A stretch of DNA of 64,000 bases, taken from the NCBI GenBank assembly GCA_944739405.2, contig OX123190.2, forward strand, positions 22,294,807 to 22,358,806. The letters are read 5' to 3'. The translations under genes were made by a program, and so were the position numbers. Below, in pieces: positions 32,329 to 43,696 of the stretch (the first letter of the stretch is position 1; the number at the start of each line of letters is the position of its first letter). This stretch comes from Euclidia mi. Taxonomy: Eukaryota > Arthropoda > Insecta > Lepidoptera > Erebidae. Under the pieces are notes generated by a model that saw only the letters and a list, made by a program, of their open reading frames with translations, was not told the DNA's origin and ran no database searches.

Positions 32329-32339
32329 TTTATTTTATT
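32329..32339 (-). promoter_or_regulatory. Polyadenylation signals of the LRR gene
   Basis: Two AATAAA hexamers on the minus strand (plus strand TTTATTTTATT) about 35-45 bp after the stop codon at 32372-32374. Position and sequence fit the 3' end of the host transcript. Confidence 0.6.
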
Positions 32340-32371
32340 GATATCTAAAATATGTTTTAATATTATTAGTT

Positions 32372-32557
32372 TTAAGGCAGTATTGATGACAGCCAAGGCA
32401 ATTTACCTGTTCTTTTAAAATTGTGCCAATCGTAAGTAAATCTGCCAACGACCATCAAAATCAACGCGAGTAATACTAAATTGACGATGTTTATGGGACT
32501 TATCGGTAACTCGACGTCGTCACTCACACAAATGTTACCGAGCGGTATCGTGCTGAT
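32372..32557 (-). CDS. LRR membrane protein, last exon (TM and tail)
   Basis: Exon begins after an acceptor CGTTTTGTTTCAG (32558-32570 on the minus strand) in phase 0 and ends with TAA at 32374-32372. It encodes 61 residues: ISTIPLGNICVSDDVELP supplies the fourth cysteine of the LRR C-terminal cap begun in the previous exon. INIVNLVLLALILMVVGRF is a single transmembrane helix, and a short basic tail YDWHNFKRTGKLPWLSSILP follows. The protein should be a type I membrane protein with LRRs outside the cell. Known insect LRR proteins of the singed wings 2/halfway kind have this plan, but I cannot confirm orthology. The final intron is about 12.3 kb and filled with transposons. Confidence 0.75.
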   Translation of the reverse strand: MSTIPLGNICVSDDVELPISPINIVNLVLLALILMVVGRFTYDWHNFKRTGKLPWLSSILP

Positions 32558-32582
32558 CTGAAACAAAACGAAAATAGATTAA

Positions 32583-32832
32583 AAGACATCTTACAGCTCT
32601 TTGTAATCCACTGCTGGACATAGGCCGATCCTAATTTACGTCACAATAGAACTGTGAGAGCACTTAGGAGGTTTTGTCTACTTTACCGCGCTAGCCAGAC
32701 GAGTTGGTATAGGGTTTAATAGCGAGTGTACCGGCTCTTCCCAAAGTATCTTTTATTTTACTCTGTCGCCTTACACTACATCCCCGGAATGAAATGGGGT
32801 AGTTACTTTTTCTATTTTTATACGTTACGGAT
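32583..32832 (-). mobile_element. SINE, module 1 with RTE-type tail
   Basis: On the minus strand: AACTACCCCATTTCATTCCG, AGGCGACAGAG, AACCCTATACCAACTCGTCT, and at the 3' end GGCCTATGTCCAGCAGTGGA (plus strand TCCACTGCTGGACATAGGCC at 32608). The 5' module is that of the SINE at 2970. The tail is that of the LINE at 1392/61176, not of the SINE at 2970. Confidence 0.6.
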
Positions 32833-32929
32833 TTAAATAAGTATTGAAAATATTTGTTCCACTTGTGTGTAAGTGTTTTCTGTTTCAATGCCAAAACGGT
32901 AGAATCATCGTTGATGAGTTTTAGCTTAA

Positions 32930-32985
32930 GCCTTGGGGGAAGCCTATGTCCAGTGGACGTCTTTCAGCTGAGGTGCTGATGATGA
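32930..32985 (+). mobile_element. LINE 3' tail scrap
   Basis: GGGGGAAGCCTATGTCCAGT, then GGACGTCTTTCAGCTGAGGT, GCTGATGATGAT. It is the terminal ~55 bp of the RTE-like LINE. Confidence 0.65.
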
Positions 32986-33179
32986 TCTATGACTTGATCA
33001 GGGGACGTAATATGTCATATTTATCTTTAAACGTGGCACATGCTCAGATGTCATGAATTGGTGATACAATCGATACCGAGCTCACAGAAATTATAGCTAA
33101 CGCGCAATGATTCGATAAACATTGTGGTTAGCTCATTAGTGCGAACTAAACTCTTGTAGTAATTAGTCATCTAGTTGAT

Positions 33180-33595
33180 CTAACCACATACATACATACA
33201 TATCGTCACGCCTTTTATCCCCGAAGGGGTAGGCAGAGGTGTATCTCTACACCCACTTTTCGCCAGATATACTTTAGTCCCACGTAATAAGGGGCGAGCC
33301 TATTGCCGTACCGGGCACATTTCCAGACTTCGTGCTGCTACTGGGAATTTCGTGACAGAAAAACCCAATAACACTTCCCGACCCAGGAATCGAACCTGGG
33401 ACCTCCCGATCCCACGCGCACATTTATGCCGCGAGACCAACGAGGCAGTCGTATAGGGTTTGATGTCGAGTTTTCCGTCTCTACGCAAAGATGGTATTTG
33501 CATCGTGTCATCCCTTAGTCGCCTCTTACGACACCCACGGGAAGATAGGGGGGGTGACACTTGTATTCTATGCCGTCAACCACACGGCTAACCAC
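33180..33595 (-). mobile_element. SINE, second full copy of the 2970 type
   Basis: Mirror of 2970-3387 with only scattered differences. B box GGTTCGATTCC (plus strand GGAATCGAACC at 33387-33397), the GTAT tail at 33188. CTAACCAC flanks both ends (33180-33187 and 33588-33595), a target duplication. The 86-codon minus frame is the same non-gene as in the other copy. Confidence 0.85.
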
Positions 33596-33599
33596 CTTA

Positions 33600-35335
33600 T
33601 TATAAAATATGGACTATGTATTATTTTTAGTCCATATCGTATAATATGGCAGTGCGAAGTTTATTCCTAGCCTGGTCTGCAAAAAGTTTATTATTTGCGG
33701 AATAAAGATGGATATTTTGAAGGTTTTTGTCCAGTGGAACGTCAACTTCTTTAAAGGATTTAAATTCTAAACTTAATTACGTTTTATATAAATAGTAGTT
33801 GTTCTGTTATGCCTTTGGTGATTAATTTTAAGAAGCACTCTAATTCTATGACGCACACATATCAATAAAATGGAAGACATACAGGTAAAACTAACCATCT
33901 CATTGACAGATTTCAAAATTATTCGGACTAGAATAAAAATAAGGAGATATAAACTGATGCGATGAGACAAACCATGTTCAGTCAAAGATTATAACCGAGT
34001 GGAACCAAACTTGTGGCATAAAATATCATAAGCGACATATGAAACTGTAATTCTTGGAACTTTAGTTTTAGTTGTCATCTCTTTATAATATACACTACAA
34101 CTTCGAGTTATTTACCGGAACTGATCAAAGTTGATAAATACTTAGATAGTTTGATCTTCTTTTTAGCCCAGTACTCGTTAACACGGATCGCATTAGCTTT
34201 AGCCTCGCTTGATAGAAAGCAACTGTCCACGATTATTGACTGTGGACGGATGGATTAATTTTATAGAGGCAAAAGTGTGTGTCGGCTACAAAACGAAAAA
34301 ATCTCAATAAAAGTGTAATTTTCTTCAAAGTTGTTAAGCCATGAAGAGACGTCGGGTTGGAGTTAAAATATATTTTTTAATTTTCACGGCCTAGATCTTC
34401 AAGAATAATAATAAAACATAAATTACCCGCTGGCCAATAGAATAAAAATAATAAATAGGTAATTCCCATAATAATAAAATTTCGGTGTGCCGAGTAATAA
34501 AATCTCGGTCTTTTCATATTATAATTAATCTCCTTTTAATAATTCCATTATTATAATTACAACGAATTTTCAAATATTCTGGGTAATATTATAATTAAGA
34601 AAAATAACAAATAAATAAAAATATGGACATGGACACAGTCCTTTGAAAATATTTATTAACGAATTCAAGTCATTTCAACTCAAAGTTAGATGAAAAAAAT
34701 CAGCATTACTCTACGTATAATAATAACTTTTAGCTTAGTTTAGAACTGACTAAATTTTATTCCAAGTTTTTTGTTGTAACAAGACCGATATTCTCGTCAA
34801 GTAGTGTCTGACCCATTTAAAGCAAATTAGTCACTAAAATTGTATCTATAGATTAAATAAACCTTTCACAGAAATAAACTGTTCATTCATTGAATGGCTA
34901 CACTGGCTTCATAGAAAACGCAATTGTTCAATAAAAATCAATTTTGATAAAACATCAAACGCAAAATACAGCTTCGTAAAGAGCTTTCTCAATGCTGTTT
35001 CATTCAACTTTCGATACCAATTAAAATTTATGATATTAATTGACATTTAATCTAAAATACCGTCGAGATAGCAAGAAGATTGGTAACATTCAAATGTAGA
35101 ATACAAAGCAAAATATTTGCTCCTAAAATAATAATGTCACTTTTCCCTTGAGACGACTGGGAAAATTTACATATTTCTAGTTGTCCTATTATTCGCCTTA
35201 TTACAAAACATGGACAAAATATATTTGGTTATTTTATGAGCTCGGACTTGTGCTATATTGGTGATAATCCAGGTATCTAAGTGTATAGACACTGTTTCAG
35301 AGTCTTATGTTACGTATGTACTTAAGAATTTATAG
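33600..35335. other. Intron DNA, no feature seen
   Basis: AT-rich with many ATAATAAT runs (34400-34620). No motif, repeat copy or frame is supported. Confidence 0.4.
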
Positions 35336-35339
35336 CTGA

Positions 35340-35690
35340 TGTACTCCAGGCCGAATTTCGGCCACAGTAGGCAATCTCTACGGTGACTAGCCAACTGCAA
35401 GGAAGCGTAATATCTCCTTCGCAGTTGGATACTCACCAAAGTGCATTTTGTGCGATAACACAAAAGCACTGCCTCTTCTCTTACTCACATAGTCCGGTCG
35501 GCAGATACAACAATACCGAGAGAGGTTGTAGCAGGAATAAAAGCTTTAAGTTTTTGCTCACAGGGTTTGAACAATGAGCTGCTATGAAATAGTTCTTAAC
35601 ATGAAACCCCAGTATCAAACCGAGACCAGATTCATATGTGCCGCAGCCGCTTACACTTCCACTGGACTACAGAGGCCAATAAAAGTATAG
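35340..35690 (+). repeat. SINE-like interspersed repeat
   Basis: AGGCCGAATTTCGGCCACAG, CAATCTCTACGGTGACTAGC, TCACATAGTCCGGTCGGCAG, CCCAGTATCAAACCGAGACC. The layout recalls a widespread lepidopteran SINE-like repeat. Only one copy is in the window, so the call rests on pattern memory. The 64-codon frame inside is not a gene. Confidence 0.4.
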
Positions 35691-36454
35691 CTACCATATA
35701 ATCACATACAGAGAATCCTATATAACGACATATTATGTAACCTTTAAATAAGATGATAAATCTCGGCACGCCTTTCAAAGTAGCATTTTCAAGGCGTTTA
35801 TTACTTCGTTCATATTTTGTAAATTATAATTGAGATATAGCATCTCATCAGTGGGCGTTTATAATAAGAAAGCAGCATTTCGTTTATGTTTACACTTTGT
35901 GGGTTAATAAATTATAAAGTTGACTGGTTACTAAAAATATTTATAATTGGGTGGTTAAAAATATCCGCCCACATAGCTATCTATCGATCATGTCAAACGA
36001 ATACTAAGAAATATCTGAACCCATCTTGTTTACGCTTATTTAGGAACATACACGCTCACGCACGCCCATACGCACGCCCAGGCACACACGCACGCACGCA
36101 CACACTCACGCACACAGACAAAAACTAATTACAGATAAAATAATTATAATGGACGAATTAAAAAAAGTGAAAACTGGACTTCATATATGAACTATTCATA
36201 GTAAAGAATGAGACGGTCTAGTGGCTATGCTAATTTAATACCGAGTAACTCTGCGCTTTTAATCTCATTCAACTTTAGTGTCAGACTAATTAGAATGACT
36301 GAAATGTTTGTGCGAAATCCGTCTCACTGAATCTTTATTAAATTTAGAGTCGAATTAGATTGCCTAATGTTAAATTCATAAATTCATTCATGCTATCGCG
36401 CCAAGAGGTGACTTATGTGCTTCTTACATAAGCTAATTACTGCAATGTATAATC
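35691..36454. other. Intron DNA with a CACG-rich microsatellite
   Basis: (CACG)n/(CACA)n at about 36050-36120. The frame at 35886-36128 ends in this repeat and is not a gene. Nothing else is supported. Confidence 0.5.
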
Positions 36455-36565
36455 TTTCTTTGAATATATGATAGGTGGAAAGCGAGCGGACGGATTATCT
36501 GATGGTAAGCGACTAACACAGCCCATGGTACCTGCAACATTGCAGGAGTCACAAGTGTGCTACCT
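36455..36565 (-). repeat. Interspersed repeat, inverted relative of 9925-10155
   Basis: The reverse complement contains CACTTGTGACTCCTGCAATG and GCTTACCATCAGATAATCCG, matching the order in 9925-10155 and 38640-38815. Confidence 0.5.
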
Positions 36566-36574
36566 GACCTGACC

Positions 36575-36624
36575 TTAGCGATTAGAATGTCACTTATTTG
36601 CATAAGTGACATTCTATTCGCTAA
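36575..36624. repeat. Near-perfect hairpin, 23-bp stem
   Basis: TTAGCGATTAGAATGTCACT at the left is matched by its reverse complement at the right, with one mismatch and a 4-base loop TTGC. Confidence 0.9.
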
Positions 36625-36799
36625 GTGCATAAATGTATGCAACTGACATACGCTTGTGACACAACGATGACATGTCACGTAGTCGACAAAAAAAAATTGC
36701 TTTTATTACTATGGCAACCAAACGATAGCGATATTAGAAATCGGGAGCTAATGCCACTTGTCGAGGTCCTGTGGATGGAATAAAGAAATAGGCTTCATT

Positions 36800-37020
36800 C
36801 GTCGACATCAGCCTTTAACAGTCCACTGCTGGACTAGGCTTTTCCTTCGATAGGAGGAATTGGGCTATTATACTACGCTGGCCAAACGGATTAGTATAGG
36901 GTTTGTATCAAGTTTTCCTTCTTTTACAGTGCTGTTTTCTGCATATCTAATATGCTCCCTCTGTGGGCTCTTACGGCATCCATGGGATGATATGGAGTCC
37001 GTCACCACACGGACGTTCAT
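36800..37020 (-). mobile_element. SINE, module 1 with RTE-type tail
   Basis: Minus strand starts CCGTGTGGTGACGGACTCCA (37020) and has ATGCCGTAAGAGCCC and AACCCTATACTAATCC. It ends AGCCTAGTCCAGCAGTGGAC ... GGCTGATG (about 36800). Same architecture as 32583-32832. Confidence 0.65.
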
Positions 37021-37024
37021 TAAT

Positions 37025-38639
37025 ATTTGCATAAAAGAGTATTGAACATTATATCAGTATTTATTACATCGAGTATCCATCCTTCACGTTTCTAAAAGCA
37101 ATAAGGTGATGCGCGCTTCATTACGGACGTCCTTTCACTGGTACGCTAGTTAATTAAATTTAGTTTTAATTACAAGTGTTGCTCGGTTTTAGCTGGTATT
37201 CGTCATCTGGTGTGAGTTTACAGGCACTCATTATTAACTGGCAGTTTGAATTGAGCATACCAGCTCGTACGAAATGATAATGATAATCATTCTTCAAATA
37301 TGCAAACACAATTTTAAGGAAGAAGACGGTAGTACTAAGTAGCCCAGCTACTGTATGGATCATCACACTGGGCTAGGTGTAGAATCATCTAGAAAGTTGC
37401 TGTACATTTTTAAGTAGTAGTACAATCCCAATTTTTTTTCAATTGAAAAAGAAAGTCCTCAATATGTAAATGACAACAAATATTATGCTGATTAATGACT
37501 GTTGACTGATGGAATAGGTACTTAATTCGTGGACTACGTCTCAAAACATTTTCCAAAATACACTAGGTAATGTTTGATGTCATAAAACCCAAAAGATTTA
37601 TCTGCAGAAGATCAAAGAATGCCAAGTATGTTGTTAAAAGGTTTACCAAAAACATTTGGTTTAATAAAAATCTAATTAGAGGCGTTAAACTCGAAGAATC
37701 TCCAAAGAACTCGAATGAAAGATTTAAACCTAACAAACCTTACTCCTATTTCTTATTTATGAAATAATCCTCGTATATTAAAGATTTATTGAAGGGAATA
37801 ATGTTGTATATCAAATTTAAAGGCATGAGCTGAAATGAAAGAAAGAAAACTTATGTAGAAAAAAGGACACACATAATTTTGCTAAGAGATAAAAAGGGTA
37901 AAAGGTTTTCGAGACGTTTGTCGATGGGAACACTTTGCCATGCGTTTTCTGAAGGCACTCCGGTTGGGAGTAGTGATTTCATGGGTTTAATGGGTAATAG
38001 TGAGTACGGACCTGTGACGCTGCCTGCGGTTTAGAACAATAATTGAAACGGAGGTTTTCTACTTGATGACCACATGGCACCCAACTTAGGTACCTTAAGA
38101 ATGAAGAATGTGCTGCAGATTGCTTAGAAAAATCCATTGCCCATACTTTTCCTAAGTTTAGTCCAAAAATATAATCGCAGAATCAGTAAAACTGTGTGTC
38201 TAAAACCTAAGACTGCGAAGACGTGAATAATTGACATAATAAAATATTATCTTGCGTTCTTATTGCCAATCTTAATAAGTCGAGTATCCCCAGAGTAATT
38301 AGTGTAATTAAGTATAAGAAACCGTCAGTAGAAATATCAAAATTTGTGTACTAAGTACGATTATGTAATCTAGCTTTTCCCAGTGGTTTTGCTTGCGTGG
38401 AAAATAGAAATTGTCGAAAATGCTGTGGGAGAAAATTAATACAAACTTTCATATACTCTATTTTAGTCACTTCGGTATTGATCTTAACCGAGATTTATGT
38501 ATGATTCGTCAACGAGTTACGTCGATGGACACCCGGTGGTTTTAGTAGACAGGCCACGAACGCCTGTACGAGACAGTTACACAAACGATCTCTGCCTGAA
38601 AAGAGGTAGTAGAGCATTGCTAACTGCAGCATGAATGGG
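37025..38639. other. Intron DNA, no feature seen
   Basis: The 65-codon frame at 37570-37767 is Lys/Asn-rich AT-driven sequence without a motif. No repeats with copies in the window. Confidence 0.4.
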
Positions 38640-38815
38640 CCGGCTCGGCCAGCGAAGTATTTTCCTTCAACCTCATCCCACGTCTAGTCCTAATCATATT
38701 CCCATCTAAGTCACGCACTTGTAAGTGCTTGTAACTCCTTTAGTGTTTACTGTCTATGCTGACGGTTATGGCTTACCACCAGGCGATCTGTCAGCTCGCT
38801 TGCTTGCTAAAACAT
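38640..38815 (+). repeat. Interspersed repeat of the 9925 type
   Basis: GCACTTGTAAGTGCTTGTAA, then GGCTTACCACCAGGCGATCT and GCTCGCTTGC. It aligns with 10045-10145. Confidence 0.5.
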
Positions 38816-40105
38816 AAGAGAGGGCTGGAAGATGATGCCAAGATTTAGGATGTCACCGCGAAGAAAAGAAAAATACTTTATTTCTAGTGCTGAGGTTAAC
38901 TATTTAAAAGTAACAAAGTATAGAAATAACTTTGAGTGCTACTTTTAAGATGACGGTTAGATGTAAGCCTCTTACCTTGTGAGTAAGACTTTTATACTAT
39001 AAACATGGTCTTGTAAAGCTAAAAGCTAGTAAAACTGTGTCTGTGATCGATAAACTTGACATACCAATAGTAAGTTTATGTTCTTTCCATGTTTCAATTA
39101 GGTACTTGTAGTTACACAAATATGTCGGTGTAACCAGAGTCGATCACGGTGTCTATAGATAGGTCTAGTGTCAGAAATGATATACTGAGCTTTCTAAAAC
39201 CATTTTGTCTCAAAGTTAATCGTTTGAAAGATAGACGCTACTAAAGTACGTGTAGTAAAATGATTGGACCCATTCCCGAGATACAATAAATTTTGTTAGT
39301 GGTCTTTAGAATAATACCTAACTAAACATTGTATGTTAATTTAATTAATTAATGTTTAAGGCGTTGTACCTACTTTTATAATTATATTTTAATTTAGGTT
39401 TTTTTATATTTCAATTGGCGAGGAAAATGTTATTTTCTATTTTTAAGTATTAAAAAGGAATAAATAAATGAAATAAAAACTCATTTTAACACTTTAGCAA
39501 ATTCCTCCCTCTAACTTTTAAAATGAGAGAATAAAAATTTTGAAAAATATATGCTGTAGATCGTATTCTCGGACAAGGAAAAGGCGTGTTTTACTGTCCT
39601 TCATAGGCGTTTGAAACCACTGCGGTGTCCGTTGTCGTCATAAAGAGCAAGGGATGCCGATGGACATTACGGTTAGCAGAATTTGCTGCGACCCGGGAAA
39701 TCTTCGGCATAATACTTAGGACTGTAACCATTAGATCCATAATTTGTTAATAGTATCATAATTAATGTTATATAATTTAAATGTTTAATTAATATTATAA
39801 TTAAATGTTACCGTTACTGAGCTTCAGTTGATCTCAATAATTAACCTCTAGGCAGTCTATGAATTAAACAATAAGTGGGTTAATGCACTTAGACGTAATT
39901 TCTGCAGGCTTGTAAGGAAGTTGTAGGAAATTATATTCTGAATTTCTTTTTAACACGCTTTTATTAGGTCGTCGTGTATGTAACTAACTATGTAATGGAT
40001 TCTTAGGTAACTAATTTAACCATCTTCCAAGGGTCGTAGCGTAATGAAAATTGGCAGCTGTATGTAGTTCTGATGATAATTTAATAATATGGTACAGCCG
40101 AACTG
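38816..40105. other. Intron DNA, no feature seen
   Basis: AT-rich. Nothing supported before the minisatellite. Confidence 0.4.
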
Positions 40106-40106
40106 A

Positions 40107-40565
40107 TCTGATGATGGAACCGGAAGATATGACCTTCATGATGGAAAAACGTATCATAGCTGTTTTGGATTTCTTATAAAAGTCTTGTAATGAACTTTGA
40201 CTACAATTAGGTTTCAAGGTCTGATGATGAAGCCGGAAGATAGGCACTAGCATTCCATGATGGAATATCGTATCATAGTCGTGTTTGCACTTGTGAGAAA
40301 GGCCACGTAATGAACTTTGACTACAATTAGATTTCAAGGTCTGATGATGAAGCCGGAAGATAGAAGATAGGCACTGGCATTCCGTGATGGAATATCGTAT
40401 CATAGTCGTGTTTGCAATTGTGAGAAAGGCCACGTAATGAACTTTGACTACAATTAGGTTTCAAGGTCTGATGAAGAAGCCGGAAGATAGGCACTGGCAT
40501 TCCATGATGGAATATCGTATCATAGTCGTGTTCGCACTTGTGAGAAAGGCCACGTAAGGGACTTT
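40107..40565. repeat. Minisatellite, four ~120-bp units
   Basis: Units start TCTGATGATGRARCCGGAAG at 40107, 40220, 40340 and 40467 (spacing 113, 120, 127). The first unit is the most diverged. Each contains ATCGTATCATAG and CGTAATGAACTTTGACTACA. The minus frames across it (NCSQSSLRG repeats) follow from periodicity. It lies about 150 bp before the Helitron helicase fragment. Confidence 0.9.
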
Positions 40566-40710
40566 GAATTATTTTAATATTTCGAAAAAATAAAATATTT
40601 GCCGAATATTCATAAACATTTTTCAAATTTCATAAAAACCAAAGACAATAGCAAAATGATCCACGTCCACTGATCCGGAGAACTTTTATTAGAGTTGGCT
40701 AGTTCAGTAT

Positions 40711-41808
40711 ATGCCTTATCGCTCAGAAGCAGAACTGTTACAGGGGTTTTATAGTGCAAGAGAGGCTTTCTTAGCTTGGGAAGAGCAGTTGAAGGCAATT
40801 AGCGGTCACATGGAGCGGCACAGAGAGTGCGACCGGCAGCTAGAAATTACATTCAATCAAGTGCACGCATTTCAGATCCTCGAAGAGCCTCCAGTATTGG
40901 ATAATATAGAACACAATGAAGACTATCCTGAACAGACTATGACCAATGATCAATTCGACTCAGCACGACAGGCTATGAATATGGACCAAGGACAACTATT
41001 CAATACTATCACGTCAAACATACAGTCGCAACAACAGGGCGATCAACAAAGGTTTAAACTTTTCGTAACTGGTGACGCTGGAACAGGAAAGACATTCTTG
41101 TTTAACTTGTTGAAAAATCAAGTGAACAGATGTTACGGGAAGCAGGTTACAAAGATTGGCGCTCTGACTGGAGTTGCAGCACGACTAGTAGGTGGCTCTA
41201 CACTACATAGCTTGCTCAAATTACCAGTTCAAAGAGACGGCGCGGCGTCTTAGTGAACATGCCTCAACTCTCCGGCAGCTACTTGAGAATTATGCGTCAA
41301 CAGTGGCAAAATGAAGAGTTCTTGTTCGTGGACGAGATATCTATGGTTCCGTATGAGATGTTGTGCATGATAGACGCTCGTTTACGCCAGCTAAAGAATT
41401 ACGATGAACCCTTTGGCGGCATAAACGTTTTGGCGACCTCTTGCAGCTTCCGCCAGTGCGTGGTAAACGGGTGATTCAACAGCCGGACCACATGAGACCA
41501 GCAACTCATTTATGGCGGCTTTTCACATTAGTCGAACTCAGACAAAACATCCGCCAGCGAGGAGACACGACATTCACCGACATCTTGAACGCCTTGAGGG
41601 TCGGCGAGTTGAACAGCGAGCATCTCGCAGTATTGCTGATTAAGGTCTCATCAAATGCTACCGGCGAGTTTGCGCTTGAAAAAGCACTGCGTATTTTTCC
41701 AACAAACAACGAAGTAGAGAAGCACAACAATGAAGTTCTTAAATTTTACGAACAAAAAGGAACTCAAATGTACGACATAAAGGCTCAAGACCAACTTATT
41801 GACGCGAT
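40711..41808 (+). pseudogene. Helitron helicase (Pif1-like), N-terminal two thirds
   Basis: Starts MPYRSEAELLQGFYSAREAF, with a spacer and NDQFDSARQAMNMDQGQLFN. Walker A is FVTGDAGTGKTFLFNL (near 41065-41110), then IGALTGVAARLVGGSTLHSL. After a frameshift near 41245 comes Walker B LFVDEISMV (about 41323), and after another near 41430 FGDLLQLPPVRGKR-like sequence and LVELRQNIRQ (motif IV region), ending KAQDQLIDA at 41808. Helitron helicases unwind DNA for rolling-circle transposition. The Rep/HUH nuclease is not present upstream. The sequence is interrupted at 41808 by a MITE and resumes at 42975. ATPase residues are present, but the frameshifts make it inactive. Confidence 0.85.
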
Positions 41809-42974
41809 CCGGTATTCTCTCGTTTTCCATAAATTCATTTGCACTAATATTGTTTGCTATAATCATCCCCGATCATAATATTTACTTGCACTATTATCAT
41901 TTATACTTATAACGTTTGCTTTAACAACTCAACAGTGATAACTTTTATTTGCCATAAAATGACTTTCTATAAAAACATATATCATAATAATTAGTTTCCA
42001 TAAGTAACAGATCTCATAATCGACCCTTGACATAATCAAAATTTTATATAATTATGAAAATAATACATAATATTGTTAGGTCGAAATTAATTATTGTTAA
42101 CACCCCAACTCACTGCAATCCGACTCGGATAGGTCAGGTTAGGGTTCTCTTTTGACCTTTAACCCAAAAATAGGAGCCCTGCGAAGCAGGGCTCCGTCAA
42201 CTTAGTCCACATTCTTCACACTAGTTTAATAAACTGAAGTTGCATTAATTATCGTTAGCACCCCGACTCAGTGCAATCCGACTCGGATAGGTTAGGTTAG
42301 GGTTCTCTTTTGACCCTTAACCCAAAAATAGGAGCCCTGCGAAGCAGGGCTCCGTCAACTTAGTCCACATTCTTCACACTAGTTTAATAAAAAGAAGTTG
42401 AATTAATTATTGTTAACACCCCGACTCAATGCAATCCGACTCGGATAGGTTAGGTTAGGGTTCTCTTTCGACCCTTAACCCAAAAATAGGAGCCCTGCGA
42501 AGCAGGGCTCCGTCAACTTAGTCCACATTCTTCACACTAGTTTAATAAACTGAAGTTGCATTAATTATCGTTAACACCCCGACTCAGTGCAATCCGACTC
42601 GGATAGGTTAGGTTAGGGTTCTCTTTCGACCCTTAACCCAAAAATAGGAGCTCTGCGAAGCAGGGCTCCGTCAACTTAGTCCACATTCTTCACACTAGTT
42701 TAATAAATCGAAGTTGTTCAACTTCAGTTTATTATCTTTTTTCTTCTTAGATTATTGAAAACGAAAATTATAGCAAATACATTTATGGATTTAAATTATT
42801 ATGACACTTGATCGATTATGACCAATGGAATTAGTGAAAGTCATTTTATGTCATTTCACGATTATGACAACTGAAGTGTTATTTCTAAAGAAATTATGGC
42901 AAATGCCAGTATGGCATATGAAATTATGGCAAACATTAGTAAACCACGTGACCCGAAACCTTGGAAATACTACA
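41809..42974. mobile_element. MITE-like insertion in the Helitron helicase
   Basis: Occupies the gap between helicase residues KAQDQLIDA and SIIPSDINKTGG. The ends are rich in inverted TTTGCCATAA / TTATGGCAAA motifs (for example 41950-41958 and 42895-42940), and AAAATGACTTTC pairs with GAAAGTCATTTT. The centre is the 4 x 158-bp array. There is no coding capacity. It is a non-autonomous DNA element; exact ends and target duplication were not resolved. Confidence 0.65.
42085..42718. repeat. Four tandem 158-bp units with hairpins
   Basis: CACCCCRACTCA starts at 42101, 42259, 42417 and 42575, exactly 158 bp apart. Every unit has GATAGGTYAGGTTAGGGTTC (TTAGG-like) and a stem-loop GGAGCCCTGC-GAA-GCAGGGCTCC (one base changed in unit 4). 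Units differ by only a few bases. Confidence 0.95.
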
Positions 42975-43520
42975 ATAGAGTCCATTATTCCCAGCGATAT
43001 AAATAAAACGGGTGGACTACCGAGTAAATAAAAAAAATTCAAAGGGGCTCAAATCATGTTGCGATCCAATATAGACGTGGAGAAGGGGCTAGTAAATGGC
43101 AGCATCGGATTCATCTTGGACATCGTCTGGCCGCACTTTAGACGTGACCAAATGTATGAAACCGACATACCGTCCATCAAAGTTAATTTTGGAAACTACG
43201 GTGAGCACCTAAATCAGCCTATAGGCATCCAGTTCCCGGCCAAGTATAGCTACAGTACGGTGGAAAGGCGCATGCTCCCAGTGATTTTAAGTTGGGCATC
43301 TACCGTGCACAAGATGCAAGGCTGTACGGAAGACCACGCAGTGGTGTACTTAGGGTACCGTACTTTTGCGGCTGGACAGGCGTATATGGCCCTAAGTAGA
43401 GTCAAATCGCTTAGTGGTCTCCAGATTGAAGAGCTAGATTGTTCTAAGACATATAAAACACCATGCAATACAGACGCACTGGCGGAAATGGAGAAGATGC
43501 GGGTTCATTCGCATACTTAA
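42975..43520 (+). pseudogene. Helitron helicase, C-terminal third
   Basis: SIIPSDINKTGGLPSK, one stop at 43029, KKFKGAQIMLRSNIDVEKGL, VNGSIGFILDIVWPHFRRDQ, YSTVERRMLPVILSWASTVH, KMQGCTEDHAVVYLGYRTFA, AGQAYMALSRVKSLSGLQIE and a natural-looking end at HSHT. These are SF1 motifs V and VI. It belongs with 40711-41808 as one gene split by the MITE. Confidence 0.85.
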
Positions 43521-43696
43521 AATAAATGTATGTTAAAAATATTTCATTAACAAAGACTAAAAAGTATAAAATAAATTAATAGTTTAAAAACACTAGAAAA
43601 ACACGCTTTTGTAAATTCACGTAAAAACAAAAAACAAATTATGGATCGTTCAAGTTGTCTCTATTTCTGGGCTAAACTATGTGTTTTAATTATAAT

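Noticed and set aside
42121..42680. Telomeric or subtelomeric location from TTAGG-like motifs
   Set aside because: Only two to three TTAGG per unit, no (TTAGG)n array, and the repeats sit inside a MITE in a gene intron.
42085..42718. CRISPR array
   Set aside because: Units are 158 bp and similar throughout, with no variable spacers; the host is an insect.
40711..43520. Host PIF1 DNA helicase gene
   Set aside because: Multiple diverged fragments of the same type occur, the break at 41808 is a transposon insertion, frameshifts are present, and the C-terminal form matches Helitron proteins.
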